From Providencia rettgeri (GTDB lineage: Bacteria; Pseudomonadota; Gammaproteobacteria; Enterobacterales; Enterobacteriaceae), in contig NZ_CP053896.1 of assembly GCF_013255915.1 (NCBI RefSeq), positions 1,736,001 through 1,800,000 on the forward strand: DNA of 64,000 nt. Reading direction: 5' to 3'. The notes under the pieces are model-generated. The model was not told where the DNA came from. It ran no database searches and saw only the letters and a program-made list of their open reading frames with translations. This document shows positions 9,142 through 18,333 of the stretch, in pieces (within the stretch, counting starts at the first letter, position 1; every line of letters starts with the position of its first letter). Both the position numbers and the translations under genes were made by a program.

Positions 9142-10047
9142 TTATTCATAAGTTTGCTGTATGGAGTTGATCATAGTTCGTTTAGCGGTATCTAAATGAT
9201 GTCTAAGTTCATTCATCGCGACAATATCATTACGGCTAATTAACGCACTTAAAATGGTCATGTGTTCTTCAATTGCCAGTACATTTCTTTCTTTTAAATC
9301 TGATTCATCCCATTGATATTGAAAATGAAATATCACAGTGATGATTTCAAGAGATTGATTAAAAAATGGGTTGTTGGCACCCGATAAAATAAGGCTATGT
9401 AGTTCATAATCTAGTTGAGAAAAGTCACGGTAATTGATAGTAACGGTTTCACGCAGTGTTCTATGCTTGAGTAATAGCTCTTTCGCTAAAATCCAACGAT
9501 GGTCATCTGGTGGTAAATTTAAAAAATGAGTCAATGCATTGGTTTCTAGTAACTCCCTAAACTCAAAAAGTTTTTCTGCGTATTCACGTGAAAACTTCAT
9601 CATATGCCAATTTCCTCGGTGGGTGTTTTTAATTAACCCATAACGGGAAAACTCCACTAAGAACTCCCGAACAACACTAGAACTTACATGACTTTTTTTT
9701 GCTAATTGTAATTCAGTAAAAGTATCTCCGGGCATCAATTCTTTGCGTTTAATCATTTGATAAAACGCTTTTTCGAATAAGACGATTTGTTGATCAGGGA
9801 GACTTGATTCAACAGGAAAGAAATCAGTTTTATTGGGATAGCGAATGACATGATATTCATTCCCTTGTTTTTCAATGATTTTCTTTTCTAATAAATATTC
9901 GAGGGTATGTCTCACGGTGGTTCGACTGATATTAAACATCTCTGCTAAAGAAGATTGTGAGGGGAAGGGGGATGTTAATAAATTTTTATGTATGGCATCT
10001 AAGAATTCATTAATTGACCCATAGCGTATATTTTTACTCCTCACCAT
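9142..10047 (-). CDS. lgoR: GntR/FadR-type regulator of L-galactonate use
   Basis: This 301-residue transcription factor is very similar to E. coli LgoR (YjjM), judged from memory of that sequence. It has an unusual architecture with two winged helices. The first (residues about 28-65) reads PSQSSLAEMFNISRTTVRHT. The second (about 97-145, LMPGDTFTELQLAKKSHVSS) is followed by an FCD ligand-binding domain containing FEFRELLETNALTHFLNLP and the metal/ligand His residues of DYELHSLILSGANNPFF and HLDTAKR. The ribosome site AAGGAG lies 7 nt from the ATG. It is transcribed divergently from lgoD across 144 bp that carry repeated motifs. By analogy with E. coli it should control the L-galactonate genes. 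Confidence 0.9.
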   Translation of the reverse strand: MVRSKNIRYGSINEFLDAIHKNLLTSPFPSQSSLAEMFNISRTTVRHTLEYLLEKKIIEKQGNEYHVIRYPNKTDFFPVESSLPDQQIVLFEKAFYQMIKRKELMPGDTFTELQLAKKSHVSSSVVREFLVEFSRYGLIKNTHRGNWHMMKFSREYAEKLFEFRELLETNALTHFLNLPPDDHRWILAKELLLKHRTLRETVTINYRDFSQLDYELHSLILSGANNPFFNQSLEIITVIFHFQYQWDESDLKERNVLAIEEHMTILSALISRNDIVAMNELRHHLDTAKRTMINSIQQTYE

Positions 10048-10084
10048 TTAAATACTCCTTGAATCTGATTTTTATTCTTTAAAG

Positions 10085-10129
10085 ACCGATTTAAAACCGA
10101 TTTAAAAACATTTAATCACAAAATTCGGT
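10085..10129. promoter_or_regulatory. Candidate LgoR operator between lgoR and lgoD
   Basis: Two perfect tandem copies of ACCGATTTAAA occupy 10085-10095 and 10096-10106. An inverted half-site AATTCGGT follows at 10122-10129. The 11-bp spacing puts the two direct copies on the same face of the helix. Position in the divergent promoter region next to the regulator gene supports an operator; binding is not demonstrated. Confidence 0.55.
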
Positions 10130-10191
10130 TGTTAATTATCTAGTCTATGTTTTTTAAATTAAAAAAGACAGATAAATTGATGGAGGGAAAT

Positions 10192-11208
10192 ATGAAACAA
10201 TTGATTTGCCAAGAACCTAAACAATTAGTCTATCAACAAGTTGTTGAACCTACAGTTCAAACTGGGCACGTAAAAATAAAAATTCATGCGGTTGGTATAT
10301 GTGGAACTGATATTCATGCATGGGGAGGAAACCAGCCATTTTTTCAATATCCACGAGTATTAGGACATGAAATTTCTGGAACTATTTGTGAGGTTGCATC
10401 AGATATCACGCAGTGGAAAGTCGGGCAACGTGTTGCGGTGATGCCTTATGTCGCATGTTACGAATGTGGTGCATGCAAGGAAGGAAAAACAAATTGTTGC
10501 GAAAAAATATCAGTTATTGGCGTTCACGAAGACGGGGGTTTTTGTGAATATTTAAATGTTCCAGAGAAAAATGTATTAGCGATTGAAGACACTGTCACAG
10601 ATATTGATGGCGCCTTGATCGAACCATTTTCAATCAGTGCTCATGCCGTCAGGCGTGCGCAGGTTAAAGCGCAAGATACTGTTTTAGTCGTAGGGGCTGG
10701 GCCGATAGGGCTTGGCGTTGCTGCAATTGCCAAAGCGGATGGTGCTAACGTATTAGTGGCTGATACCAGTGAGGCACGTCGCCAACATGTTGAAAAGGTC
10801 TTAGGCTTAAAAACGTGTGACCCAGCGGCTGAAAATTACTTATCAAGCATTGAAGGCCATTTTTCAGGCATGCTTGCTGAGAAAGTCATTGATGCTACGG
10901 GGAATCAACACGCAATGAACACCGCGGTGAATTTAATTCGTCATGGTGGTTTAATTGTATTTGTTGGCCTATTTAAAGGTAATTTATCGTTTCCAGACCC
11001 CGATTTCCATAAAAAAGAGACAACAATGATGGGGAGTCGTAATGCAACGCCTGAAGACTTCAATAAAGTTGCAAGATTAATGGCTGAAGGTAAGTTATCT
11101 AGTGGGATGATGCTAACACACCAATTTGACTTTGATACCATTGGTGATGTTTATGAAAGTGATGTCATTAATAATCGTGAATTAATTAAAGGTGTTATTT
11201 TGTTTTAA
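10192..11208 (+). CDS. lgoD: L-galactonate 5-dehydrogenase (zinc-dependent, medium-chain)
   Basis: LgoD (E. coli YjjN) oxidises L-galactonate at C5 with NAD+ to D-tagaturonate. The 338-residue protein is a medium-chain alcohol dehydrogenase. The catalytic zinc region is GICGTDIHAWGG with LGHEISG. The structural-zinc lobe is YVACYECGACKEGKTNCC (four Cys). The Rossmann motif is VVGAGPIGLG. The long stretches KVIDATGNQHAMN, FHKKETTMMGSRNATPEDF and DVINNRELIKGV are essentially those of E. coli LgoD, which sets it apart from other zinc dehydrogenases. The start at 10192 has a GGAGGG site 4 nt upstream; Met codons further upstream lack one. Its product is the substrate of UxaB, encoded nearby. Confidence 0.93.
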   Translation: MKQLICQEPKQLVYQQVVEPTVQTGHVKIKIHAVGICGTDIHAWGGNQPFFQYPRVLGHEISGTICEVASDITQWKVGQRVAVMPYVACYECGACKEGKTNCCEKISVIGVHEDGGFCEYLNVPEKNVLAIEDTVTDIDGALIEPFSISAHAVRRAQVKAQDTVLVVGAGPIGLGVAAIAKADGANVLVADTSEARRQHVEKVLGLKTCDPAAENYLSSIEGHFSGMLAEKVIDATGNQHAMNTAVNLIRHGGLIVFVGLFKGNLSFPDPDFHKKETTMMGSRNATPEDFNKVARLMAEGKLSSGMMLTHQFDFDTIGDVYESDVINNRELIKGVILF

Positions 11209-11250
11209 ATAGCAATTTATTTTAAACAAACATTTATTTTAAATAACAAC

Positions 11251-11280
11251 AAAAACCCACTCTTATTGTGGGTTTTTGTT
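11251..11280. terminator. Bidirectional rho-independent terminator between lgoD and suhB
   Basis: A 10-bp stem (AAAAACCCAC / GTGGGTTTTT) with a 7-nt loop and A/T tracts on both sides lies between convergent genes, so it can serve both strands. Confidence 0.9.
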
Positions 11281-11310
11281 TGGCGCTAATTTATTTCTAG
11301 TCTGAATGAA

Positions 11311-12114
11311 TTAGCGTTTTAATGCTTCCGATAACTCATCTTTCATGACGGACAGTATGTCTCTAACAACACGTGGGCTACCAGCGACTAAGTTACCAGA
11401 TGCGATATAATTATGGCCGCCAATAAAGTCAGTCATGATACCGCCAGCTTCACGCATGATTAGCTCGCCGCCTAAGAAATCCCATGGTTTTAAGCCGATT
11501 TCAAAGAATGCATCAACACGACCAGAAGCAACATAACACAGGTCTAACGCCGCAGAACCCGTACGACGGAAATCAGCGCATTTGTCGAACATTGCGGTCA
11601 TGATATTCATATATACCGCAGCGTGCTGTTTTTGTTTGAAAGGGAAACCTGTCGCAACGATAGCGCCATCAAGGTCACGCTTTTCATCAATGCGAATACG
11701 ATAACCGTTAAGCTGAGCGCCTTGTCCACGTACTGCGCTAAATAATTCATTACGCATTGGGTCGTAGACAACAGCAACTTCTGTACGGCCTTTAACGCGT
11801 ACAGCGATAGAAACAGAAAAATGAGGGAGGCGTTTTGTGAAGTTGGTGGTGCCATCCAGTGGATCGATTACCCATTGAATATCATCATCTTTACCAATTA
11901 ATTCACCGCTTTCTTCAGTGATAATAGTGTGGTCTGGATATGACTTGCGGATGATTTCAATGATCAGTTGCTCAGATTCTTGATCAACGTTAGTAACGAA
12001 ATCGTTAGTGCCTTTCTGAGTGACTTTAATATTGCTAGGCATTTCATAGTTTTTAGCTATGTGATTACCGGCCTTACGTGCTGCACGTATGGCGATGTTA
12101 AGCATCGGATGCAT
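11311..12114 (-). CDS. suhB: Inositol-1-monophosphatase / Nus-factor-associated SuhB
   Basis: SuhB is a Mg2+-dependent inositol monophosphatase that in enterobacteria also joins the NusA/B/E/G complex on rRNA transcripts. The 267-residue protein shows the family's metal site 1 motif WVIDPLDGTTNFT and its upstream partner Glu pair in IITEESGE. It also has the C-terminal signature LKPWDFLGGELIMREAGG. Length and order (suhB next to trmJ) are as in E. coli. It is divergently transcribed from trmJ across 123 bp. Nothing unusual. Confidence 0.97.
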   Translation of the reverse strand: MHPMLNIAIRAARKAGNHIAKNYEMPSNIKVTQKGTNDFVTNVDQESEQLIIEIIRKSYPDHTIITEESGELIGKDDDIQWVIDPLDGTTNFTKRLPHFSVSIAVRVKGRTEVAVVYDPMRNELFSAVRGQGAQLNGYRIRIDEKRDLDGAIVATGFPFKQKQHAAVYMNIMTAMFDKCADFRRTGSAALDLCYVASGRVDAFFEIGLKPWDFLGGELIMREAGGIMTDFIGGHNYIASGNLVAGSPRVVRDILSVMKDELSEALKR

Positions 12115-12237
12115 GGGCTTTTTCCACTGGAATGTTAAAGAACGAAAAACTTGAGTGCCGAAGTATATAGATGTTCGTCACAATAAGCAATTTTGTGTTA
12201 AGCTATTGCGATAATTTTTTTATGAAACGTATAAACC

Positions 12238-12969
12238 ATGTTAGATAATATCCGTATTGTTCTTGTTGAGACCTCACACACTGGTAATATGGGCTCAACG
12301 GCCCGCGCAATGAAAACCATGGGGCTTTCTAATCTCTATCTTGTTAACCCTCTTGTTGAACCAGACTCACACTCTATTGCGCTTTCTGCAGGAGCAAGTG
12401 ATGTTATTGGTAATGCGACAATCGTTAAAACTCTCGATGAAGCTTTAGAAGGCTGTAAACTAGTGATCGGCACTAGTGCGCGTTCTCGTACTTTATCTTG
12501 GCCGATGGTTGAGCCCCGTGAATGTGGCGTTAAATCTGTTGAGCAATCCAAAGAATCGCCGGTTGCGATTGTTTTTGGTCGTGAGCGAGTGGGATTGACC
12601 AACGAAGAATTACAAAAATGTCAGTATCATTTATATATCCCAACGAATCCTGAATACGGTTCTTTGAATTTAGCGATGGCGGTTCAGTTGGTGAGTTATG
12701 AGATACGTATGGCGTATCTTTCAATGAATGAAAAAAATACGGTAATTTCCGCAGATGATGAGGTAGAATACCCGCCGTCAGAAGATGTTGAGCGGTTTTA
12801 TGTCCATCTTGAAAGCGTATTGAATGAATCCGGTTTTATACGTAAAGCCCACCCTGGCTTAATTATGAATAAATTACGCCGTTTATTCACACGAGCGCAT
12901 ATCGAAACCCAAGAGTTACATATCCTGCGGGGTATTTTAACGTCAATGGAAAAATGGGCGAAAAAGTGA
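12238..12969 (+). CDS. trmJ: tRNA (cytidine/uridine-2'-O-)-methyltransferase TrmJ
   Basis: TrmJ methylates the 2'-O of nucleotide 32 in the anticodon loop of several tRNAs, using S-adenosylmethionine. The 243-residue protein is a SpoU/TrmH-type SPOUT enzyme. Motif 1 is near [20 protein letters not shown], motif 2 is [17 protein letters not shown], and motif 3 is [22 protein letters not shown], which form the trefoil knot. A C-terminal extension of about 80 residues ([20 protein letters not shown]) is typical. It lies 119 bp upstream of iscR, as in E. coli. Confidence 0.96.
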   Translation: MLDNIRIVLVETSHTGNMGSTARAMKTMGLSNLYLVNPLVEPDSHSIALSAGASDVIGNATIVKTLDEALEGCKLVIGTSARSRTLSWPMVEPRECGVKSVEQSKESPVAIVFGRERVGLTNEELQKCQYHLYIPTNPEYGSLNLAMAVQLVSYEIRMAYLSMNEKNTVISADDEVEYPPSEDVERFYVHLESVLNESGFIRKAHPGLIMNKLRRLFTRAHIETQELHILRGILTSMEKWAKK

Positions 12970-12999
12970 GGCGAAATCCGTGGTAAAATCAGGTGAATA

Positions 13000-13049
13000 A
13001 TACTTGAGTAAATTAGTCAGGTAAATAGTTGACTAAATTACTCAGGAAT
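13000..13049 (+). promoter_or_regulatory. Two abutting type-1 IscR binding sites in the isc promoter
   Basis: Site A (13000-13024) and site B (13025-13049) each fit the 25-bp type-1 IscR pattern ATASYYGACTRNWWYAGTCRRSTAT with a few mismatches. Their cores are TTGAGTAAATTAGTCAGG and TTGACTAAATTACTCAGG. They touch without a gap and lie 40-90 bp ahead of iscR. [2Fe-2S]-IscR is known to repress its operon from such sites. TTGACT at 13029-13034 may double as the -35 element, with CACAAT at 13052-13057 as a weak -10. Confidence 0.8.
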
Positions 13050-13088
13050 GTCACAATCTGACCATAATTTACCACGGAGTAATATGTT

Positions 13089-13586
13089 ATGAGACTCACT
13101 TCCAAAGGGCGTTACGCAGTAACTGCGATGTTAGATGTCGCATTACACTCTCAGTCAGGTCCAGTGCCTTTAGCTGACATTTCTGAACGTCAGGGAATTT
13201 CCCTCTCTTATCTTGAGCAACTTTTCTCTCGTTTACGCAAAAACGAGTTGGTTTCGAGTGTGCGCGGTCCAGGCGGCGGTTATTTGCTTGGTAGAGACGC
13301 AGACCAAATCTTTGTTGCTGAAGTAATCGCTGCGGTAGATGAATCTGTTGACGCCACCCGTTGCCAGGGTAATAAAGAAGGTTGCCAAAATGGCGATCGC
13401 TGCTTAACTCACGCACTATGGCGCGATTTAAGCGATAGAATTACAAGTTTCCTTAGCAGCATTAGCCTTGATGAGCTGGTTAAAAACCAAGAAGTCATGG
13501 TTGTTGCTGATAGACAAGATAACGAACAGCGTAAAACCATGCCAAATGGGATTACACCTGAATCGATTATCAATGTACGTGCTTAA
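13089..13586 (+). CDS. iscR: Fe-S cluster-sensing regulator IscR
   Basis: IscR is the Rrf2-family repressor of the isc operon. It binds a [2Fe-2S] cluster and reports cellular Fe-S status. The 165-residue protein starts [20 protein letters not shown], with the winged helix continuing through [29 protein letters not shown]. Cluster ligands are visible as C92, C99, C105 and H108. Spacing C92-C99 is one residue longer than in E. coli (C92/C98/C104/H107), caused by one extra residue in RCQGNKEGC. The gene opens the operon, after two abutting operator sites. The 121 bp to iscS include a stem (AAAGGCAAG...CTTGTCCTTT) that could occlude the iscS ribosome site. Confidence 0.97.
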   Translation: MRLTSKGRYAVTAMLDVALHSQSGPVPLADISERQGISLSYLEQLFSRLRKNELVSSVRGPGGGYLLGRDADQIFVAEVIAAVDESVDATRCQGNKEGCQNGDRCLTHALWRDLSDRITSFLSSISLDELVKNQEVMVVADRQDNEQRKTMPNGITPESIINVRA

Positions 13587-13707
13587 AAATATTAAAAAAA
13601 TTGCAGTCGGTACATCTTGGTGAGTTGTTAGACGAAGAGCTAATTTCCGCTATTTGTATCTTTAAAAATTAAAGGCAAGTTACCTTGTCCTTTGGAGTAA
13701 GTGAGCA

Positions 13708-14922
13708 ATGAAATTACCAATTTATCTTGATTATTCAGCAACAACACCGGTTGACCCGCGTGTGGCTGAAAAAATGATGCAATGTTTAACAATGGATGGG
13801 AACTTTGGTAACCCAGCGTCCCGTTCTCATCGTTTCGGCTGGCAAGCGGAAGAAGCGGTAGATATTGCTCGCAATCAAATCGCCGAATTAGTGGGCGCTG
13901 ACCCGCGTGAAATCGTGTTTACTTCAGGCGCAACTGAGTCTGATAACTTAGCGATTAAAGGCGCTGCTAATTTCTATAAAAAGAAAGGCAACCATATTAT
14001 TACCTGTAAAACGGAACACAAAGCCGTTTTAGATACCTGCCGCCAATTAGAGCGTGAAGGTTTTGAAGTGACTTACCTGTCACCGCAAAGCAACGGTTTA
14101 ATTGCTATGCAAGACCTACAAGACGCTATCCGTGAAGACACTATTTTAATTTCTATTATGCATGTTAATAATGAAATTGGTGTAGTGCAGGATATCGAAG
14201 CTATTGGTGAATTATGCCGTAGCAAAGGGATTATTTTCCACGTCGATGCAACTCAAAGCGTGGGCAAGCTGCCCATCGACCTGAATGCGTTAAAAGTTGA
14301 TTTAATGTCGTTCTCTGCGCACAAACTCTATGGCCCAATGGGCATTGGTGCACTGTATGTCCGCCGTAAACCTCGTGTTCGCCTTGAAGCGCAACAGCAC
14401 GGTGGTGGCCATGAGCGCGGTATGCGTTCTGGGACATTACCTGTACACCAAATCGTTGGTATGGGCGAAGCTTACCGTATTGCCAAAGAAGAAATGGCTG
14501 CGGAATCTGAGCGTTTACGCGGTTTACGGTTACGTTTGTGGAACGGTATTAAAGATATCGAAGAAGTTTACCTCAATGGTGATTTAGAACACGGTGCGCC
14601 GCACATTCTGAACGTCAGCTTCAACTATGTTGAAGGTGAATCACTGATGATGTCATTAAAAGATTTGGCTGTATCTTCAGGTTCTGCATGTACTTCTGCA
14701 AGCCTAGAACCTTCTTATGTACTGCGCGCTTTAGGGATGAATGATGAGCTGGCACATAGCTCAATCCGTTTCTCTTTAGGTCGTTTCACGACAGAAGAAG
14801 AAATTGACTATGCAATCAAAATGATTCATGGCGCAATTGGCCACTTACGCGAGCTGTCTCCTTTATGGGAAATGTTTAAAGACGGCGTAGATCTTAACAG
14901 CATCGAATGGTCTCACCATTAA
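13708..14922 (+). CDS. iscS: Cysteine desulfurase IscS
   Basis: IscS is the PLP enzyme that converts cysteine to alanine and carries persulfide sulfur to IscU, TusA, ThiI and others. At 404 residues it has the same length as E. coli IscS. PLP Lys is K206 in [10 protein letters not shown], and the catalytic Cys is C328 in [17 protein letters not shown]. The C-terminus ends LNSIEWSHH, the IscU-contacting tail. Ribosome site TTTGGAG precedes the ATG. Second gene of the isc operon; iscU begins 24 bp downstream. Confidence 0.98.
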   Translation: MKLPIYLDYSATTPVDPRVAEKMMQCLTMDGNFGNPASRSHRFGWQAEEAVDIARNQIAELVGADPREIVFTSGATESDNLAIKGAANFYKKKGNHIITCKTEHKAVLDTCRQLEREGFEVTYLSPQSNGLIAMQDLQDAIREDTILISIMHVNNEIGVVQDIEAIGELCRSKGIIFHVDATQSVGKLPIDLNALKVDLMSFSAHKLYGPMGIGALYVRRKPRVRLEAQQHGGGHERGMRSGTLPVHQIVGMGEAYRIAKEEMAAESERLRGLRLRLWNGIKDIEEVYLNGDLEHGAPHILNVSFNYVEGESLMMSLKDLAVSSGSACTSASLEPSYVLRALGMNDELAHSSIRFSLGRFTTEEEIDYAIKMIHGAIGHLRELSPLWEMFKDGVDLNSIEWSHH

Positions 14923-14946
14923 TCAGACGGTTTCAGGAGTTTAAAA

Positions 14947-15333
14947 ATGGCTTACAGTGAAAAAGTTATCGATCATTATGAAAACCCACGCAACGTTGGT
15001 TCGTTTGACAACAGCGACCCAAGCGTCGGTAGCGGTATGGTAGGCGCACCTGCCTGTGGTGACGTCATGAAATTACAGATTAAAGTAAATGATGACGGCA
15101 TTATTGAAGATGCACGCTTTAAAACTTATGGTTGCGGTTCAGCAATTGCTTCAAGTTCACTCGTGACTGAGTGGATGAAAGGCAAAAGTTTGGACGAAGC
15201 AGAGTCAATCAAAAATACAGCCATTGCAGAAGAGTTAGAATTACCACCAGTGAAAATTCACTGTTCAATTCTAGCGGAAGACGCAATTAAAGCTGCTATT
15301 GCTGATTACAAAAGCAAACGCCAAAGCAAATAA
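14947..15333 (+). CDS. iscU: Fe-S cluster assembly scaffold IscU
   Basis: IscU builds [2Fe-2S] clusters with sulfur from IscS and passes them on with help from HscA/HscB. In this 128-residue protein the cluster ligands are all present: C37 (GAPACGD), C63 (YGCGSAIASS), H105 and C106. The HscA recognition peptide LPPVK is at 99-103. The ribosome site CAGGAG precedes the ATG. It is followed by an unusually long, structured 201-bp spacer before iscA. Confidence 0.98.
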   Translation: MAYSEKVIDHYENPRNVGSFDNSDPSVGSGMVGAPACGDVMKLQIKVNDDGIIEDARFKTYGCGSAIASSSLVTEWMKGKSLDEAESIKNTAIAEELELPPVKIHCSILAEDAIKAAIADYKSKRQSK

Positions 15334-15534
15334 GTTTTTAATCAGTCTATAGGGCAAGCCATATTAATAAATAACAACAAGTTATCGTCCTATAACTGGA
15401 ACAATACTCATGCCTTCTAGGCTAAACATCGCTGAGTTTCTTAGCTTAGAAATAGGGTGGGTATAAAATAATTTGAAGGCGGATGCGACTCATGAGTAGC
15501 ATCTGCCTTGTTTGTTTCTAAAGTGAGGTTTGCA
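15334..15534 (+). promoter_or_regulatory. Structured spacer between iscU and iscA
   Basis: In E. coli this junction is short; here 201 bp of non-coding DNA contain two strong dyads. The first is TTCTAGGCTAA (15415-15425) with TTAGCTTAGAA (15441-15451), broken only by one G-T pair. The second, at 15478-15507, looks like a terminator (listed separately). TATAAAAT at 15462-15469 could be a -10 box, but no good -35 was seen. The layout suggests attenuation or RNA processing between the two halves of the isc operon. Confidence 0.55.
15478..15520 (+). terminator. Terminator-like hairpin inside the isc operon, before iscA
   Basis: The 9-bp stem GGCGGATGC / GCATCTGCC (one G-T pair) is extended by a palindromic loop ACTCATGAGT and followed by TTGTTTGTTT. 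It ends 14 bp before the iscA ATG, so read-through or an internal start is required for iscA-hscBA-fdx expression. Confidence 0.7.
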
Positions 15535-15858
15535 ATGTCTATTTCTCTTACAGAAAGTGCTGCGCAGCGTATTCAATCCTTTCTGCAAAATCGTGGAAAA
15601 GGCGAGGGCTTGCGTTTAGGTGTAAGAACTTCAGGTTGTTCAGGGATGGCTTATGTTCTTGAATTCGCTGATATAATTAATGAAGAAGACACGGTTTTTG
15701 AAGATAAAGGCGTGAAGGTCATCGTCGATGGCAAGAGCATTGTTTATCTTGATGGTACTGAGCTGGATTTCGTTAAAGAAGGCTTAAACGAAGGGTTTAA
15801 ATTTAATAACCCTAACGTCAATAGTGAATGCGGATGCGGTGAAAGTTTTCACGTATAA
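15535..15858 (+). CDS. iscA: A-type Fe-S cluster carrier IscA
   Basis: IscA transfers Fe-S clusters, or iron, to target apoproteins. The 107-residue protein has the three conserved ligands C35 ([10 protein letters not shown]), C99 and C101 (ECGCGESF). The ATG at 15535 has a GTGAGG site 5 nt upstream and gives the family length; an upstream TTG in frame would overlap the terminator-like U-tract and is rejected. It is followed by hscB after 88 bp. Confidence 0.97.
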   Translation: MSISLTESAAQRIQSFLQNRGKGEGLRLGVRTSGCSGMAYVLEFADIINEEDTVFEDKGVKVIVDGKSIVYLDGTELDFVKEGLNEGFKFNNPNVNSECGCGESFHV

Positions 15859-15946
15859 TGCGTTCAATTAAGCCTAATTTTCGGCCAATCTCACTAATAT
15901 TAACTTGTTAGTGGTATTGGTAACCGGTTCGAGAAACTGAGCACTT

Positions 15947-16468
15947 ATGGATTACTTTACTCTTTTTGGGTTGACCCCAACTTATGCCATCGATAGCGAA
16001 CAACTGACGTTGCGTTTTCAAGACTTACAGCGTCAATACCATCCTGACCGGTTTGCAACCTGTTCTGAACAGGAAAAAATGCAAGCACTGCAAAAAGCAG
16101 CAACCATTAATGCTGCCTATCAAGCCCTTCGTCACCCGCTAAAACGCGCGGAATATATGCTTTCATTACATGGTTTTGATATTAATAACGAACAACATAC
16201 CATGCATGACACGGCATTTTTGATGGAGCAGCTTGAGCTACGTGAAGAGTTAGACAATATTGAAAACAGTGATGATGCACTTGATTTATTAGTTAAATTT
16301 ATGCAAAACGTCAAACAAATGCAGCAAGCACGAAGCGCACTGATGGTGACAGAGTTAGATGCCATGCAGTGGGAAAAAGCCGCTGATACCGTACGTAAAC
16401 TACGTTTTCTCGATAAGCTTCAGCAGCAAGCTGAGCAACTCGAAGAACGGTTACTAGATGAATTTTAA
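15947..16468 (+). CDS. hscB: Fe-S biogenesis J-domain co-chaperone HscB
   Basis: HscB delivers IscU to the Hsp70 HscA and stimulates its ATPase. The 173-residue protein has an N-terminal J-domain with the essential HPD at residues 32-34. A C-terminal three-helix bundle (from about residue 80) contains the IscU-binding face around [13 protein letters not shown]. The gene ends 12 bp before hscA. Typical in all respects. Confidence 0.97.
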   Translation: MDYFTLFGLTPTYAIDSEQLTLRFQDLQRQYHPDRFATCSEQEKMQALQKAATINAAYQALRHPLKRAEYMLSLHGFDINNEQHTMHDTAFLMEQLELREELDNIENSDDALDLLVKFMQNVKQMQQARSALMVTELDAMQWEKAADTVRKLRFLDKLQQQAEQLEERLLDEF

Positions 16469-16480
16469 GAGAAAACGATT

Positions 16481-18331
16481 ATGGCGTTACTACAAATCAG
16501 CGAACCCGGTATGACAGCAGCTCCGCATCAACGCAAATTGGCTGCTGGCATTGATTTAGGTACCACCCACTCTTTGATTGCGACAGTGCGCAGTGGTGAA
16601 GCTGCGGCTTTGCCTGACAATCAAGGGCGTTTTTTATTACCATCGATTGTTAATTATCAGCCTGAAAGCAAACTAGTGGGATGGGATGCGAAGCAACTTG
16701 CAGAGCAAGACCCAGTCAATACCATTATTTCAGTGAAACGCATGATGGGGCGTTCATTGGCCGATATTCAAAAACGCTACCCTGACTTACCTTATCAACT
16801 AAGTGCCAGTGAAAATGGTTTGCCATTTATTCAAACTGCGGCTGGCCAAGTCGACCCAATCCAAGTGTCTTCTGACATTCTAAGAACATTAGCAAAACGT
16901 GCGGAAGAAACCTTAGGTGGCGAAATGGATGGCGTAGTGATTACGGTGCCGGCTTATTTTGATGATGCACAACGCCAAGGTACAAAAGATGCGGCGCGCC
17001 TTGCAGGCTTACATGTATTACGTTTACTGAATGAACCGACTGCCGCTGCGATTGCTTACGGGTTGGACTCTGGGCAAGAAGGCGTGATTGCTGTTTATGA
17101 CCTTGGTGGTGGTACTTTTGATGTTTCTATTTTGCGTTTAAGCCGCGGTGTATTCGAGGTGTTGGCAACGGGCGGCGATACTGCACTTGGGGGCGATGAT
17201 TTCGACCAAGTACTGGCACAGTGGATTGCTGAGCAAGCAGGCGTTTCATTACAAGGCGATCATCATTTAAATCGTCAACTATTAAATGTGGCAACAGAAA
17301 CGAAAGTTGCGCTCAGTGACGCAGATGCCGTGGCTATTCAGCTTGCCAATTGGCAAGGGGAAATTCGTCGTGAGCAGTTTGAAACGTTAATTGAAACTTA
17401 CGTGAAACGTACACTGATGGCTTGTCGTCGTGCATTGAAAGATGCAAGTGTTGAGGCACAAGAGGTGCTGAACGTTGTCATGGTTGGTGGTTCGACTCGC
17501 GTACCCTTAGTACGTCAAAAAGTTGGGGAGTTTTTTGGTAAATCACCTCTGACATCCATCGACCCAGATAAAGTGGTGGCAATTGGCGCCGCAATTCAAG
17601 CTGATATCTTAGTAGGGAACAAGCCCGACAGCGAAATGTTGTTATTGGACGTGATCCCGTTATCCCTTGGTCTAGAGACCATGGGGGGATTGGTTGAAAA
17701 AGTGATCCCGCGCAATACGACGATTCCAGTTGCTCGAGCTCAAGAATTTACCACATTTAAAGACGGCCAAACGGCAATGAGTGTGCATGTGGTGCAAGGT
17801 GAACGTGAAATGGTGGCAGATTGCCGCTCGTTAGCGCGCTTTACCTTACGTGATATTCCAGCAATGGCAGCCGGTGGGGCTCATATTCGCGTCACTTTCC
17901 AAGTCGATGCTGATGGGCTGCTGAGTGTCAGTGCTATGGAAAAATCCACTGGTGTAGAAGCCTCGATTCAAGTTAAGCCATCGTATGGGTTAACGGATAA
18001 CGAAATTTCAAACATGATTAAAGATTCAATGACTAACGCGCAAGATGACTTAAATGCGCGCCGCTTAGCGGAGCAAAAAGTTGAAGCTGCAAGAGTGCTT
18101 GAAAGTTTAACGAGCGCATTAGCCCAAGATGGCAATTTACTGACGCCAAAAGAAGAGTCAGAAATTGATAATGCGGTCAATGAGTTAATTAAAGCGGTTG
18201 AGGGTACAGACCCAATCGTAATTGAAAATGCCATTAAACAACTGGATAAGCAATCGCAGGAGTTTGCAGCGCGTCGTATGGATACGTCTATTCGCCAAGC
18301 GTTGTCAGGCCATTCTGTGGATGAGATATAA
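16481..18331 (+). CDS. hscA: Hsp70-type chaperone HscA for Fe-S transfer
   Basis: HscA is a specialised Hsp70 that binds the LPPVK motif of IscU and drives cluster release. At 616 residues it carries the Hsp70 nucleotide-binding motifs [15 protein letters not shown] (about 22-36), [14 protein letters not shown] and [15 protein letters not shown] substrate-binding domain ([17 protein letters not shown] onward) and a helical lid follow. The phosphate-binding loop reads GIDLGTTHS as in other HscA proteins. The stop is separated from fdx by 2 bp. Confidence 0.98.
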   Translation: MALLQISEPGMTAAPHQRKLAAGIDLGTTHSLIATVRSGEAAALPDNQGRFLLPSIVNYQPESKLVGWDAKQLAEQDPVNTIISVKRMMGRSLADIQKRYPDLPYQLSASENGLPFIQTAAGQVDPIQVSSDILRTLAKRAEETLGGEMDGVVITVPAYFDDAQRQGTKDAARLAGLHVLRLLNEPTAAAIAYGLDSGQEGVIAVYDLGGGTFDVSILRLSRGVFEVLATGGDTALGGDDFDQVLAQWIAEQAGVSLQGDHHLNRQLLNVATETKVALSDADAVAIQLANWQGEIRREQFETLIETYVKRTLMACRRALKDASVEAQEVLNVVMVGGSTRVPLVRQKVGEFFGKSPLTSIDPDKVVAIGAAIQADILVGNKPDSEMLLLDVIPLSLGLETMGGLVEKVIPRNTTIPVARAQEFTTFKDGQTAMSVHVVQGEREMVADCRSLARFTLRDIPAMAAGGAHIRVTFQVDADGLLSVSAMEKSTGVEASIQVKPSYGLTDNEISNMIKDSMTNAQDDLNARRLAEQKVEAARVLESLTSALAQDGNLLTPKEESEIDNAVNELIKAVEGTDPIVIENAIKQLDKQSQEFAARRMDTSIRQALSGHSVDEI

Positions 18332-18333
18332 TT

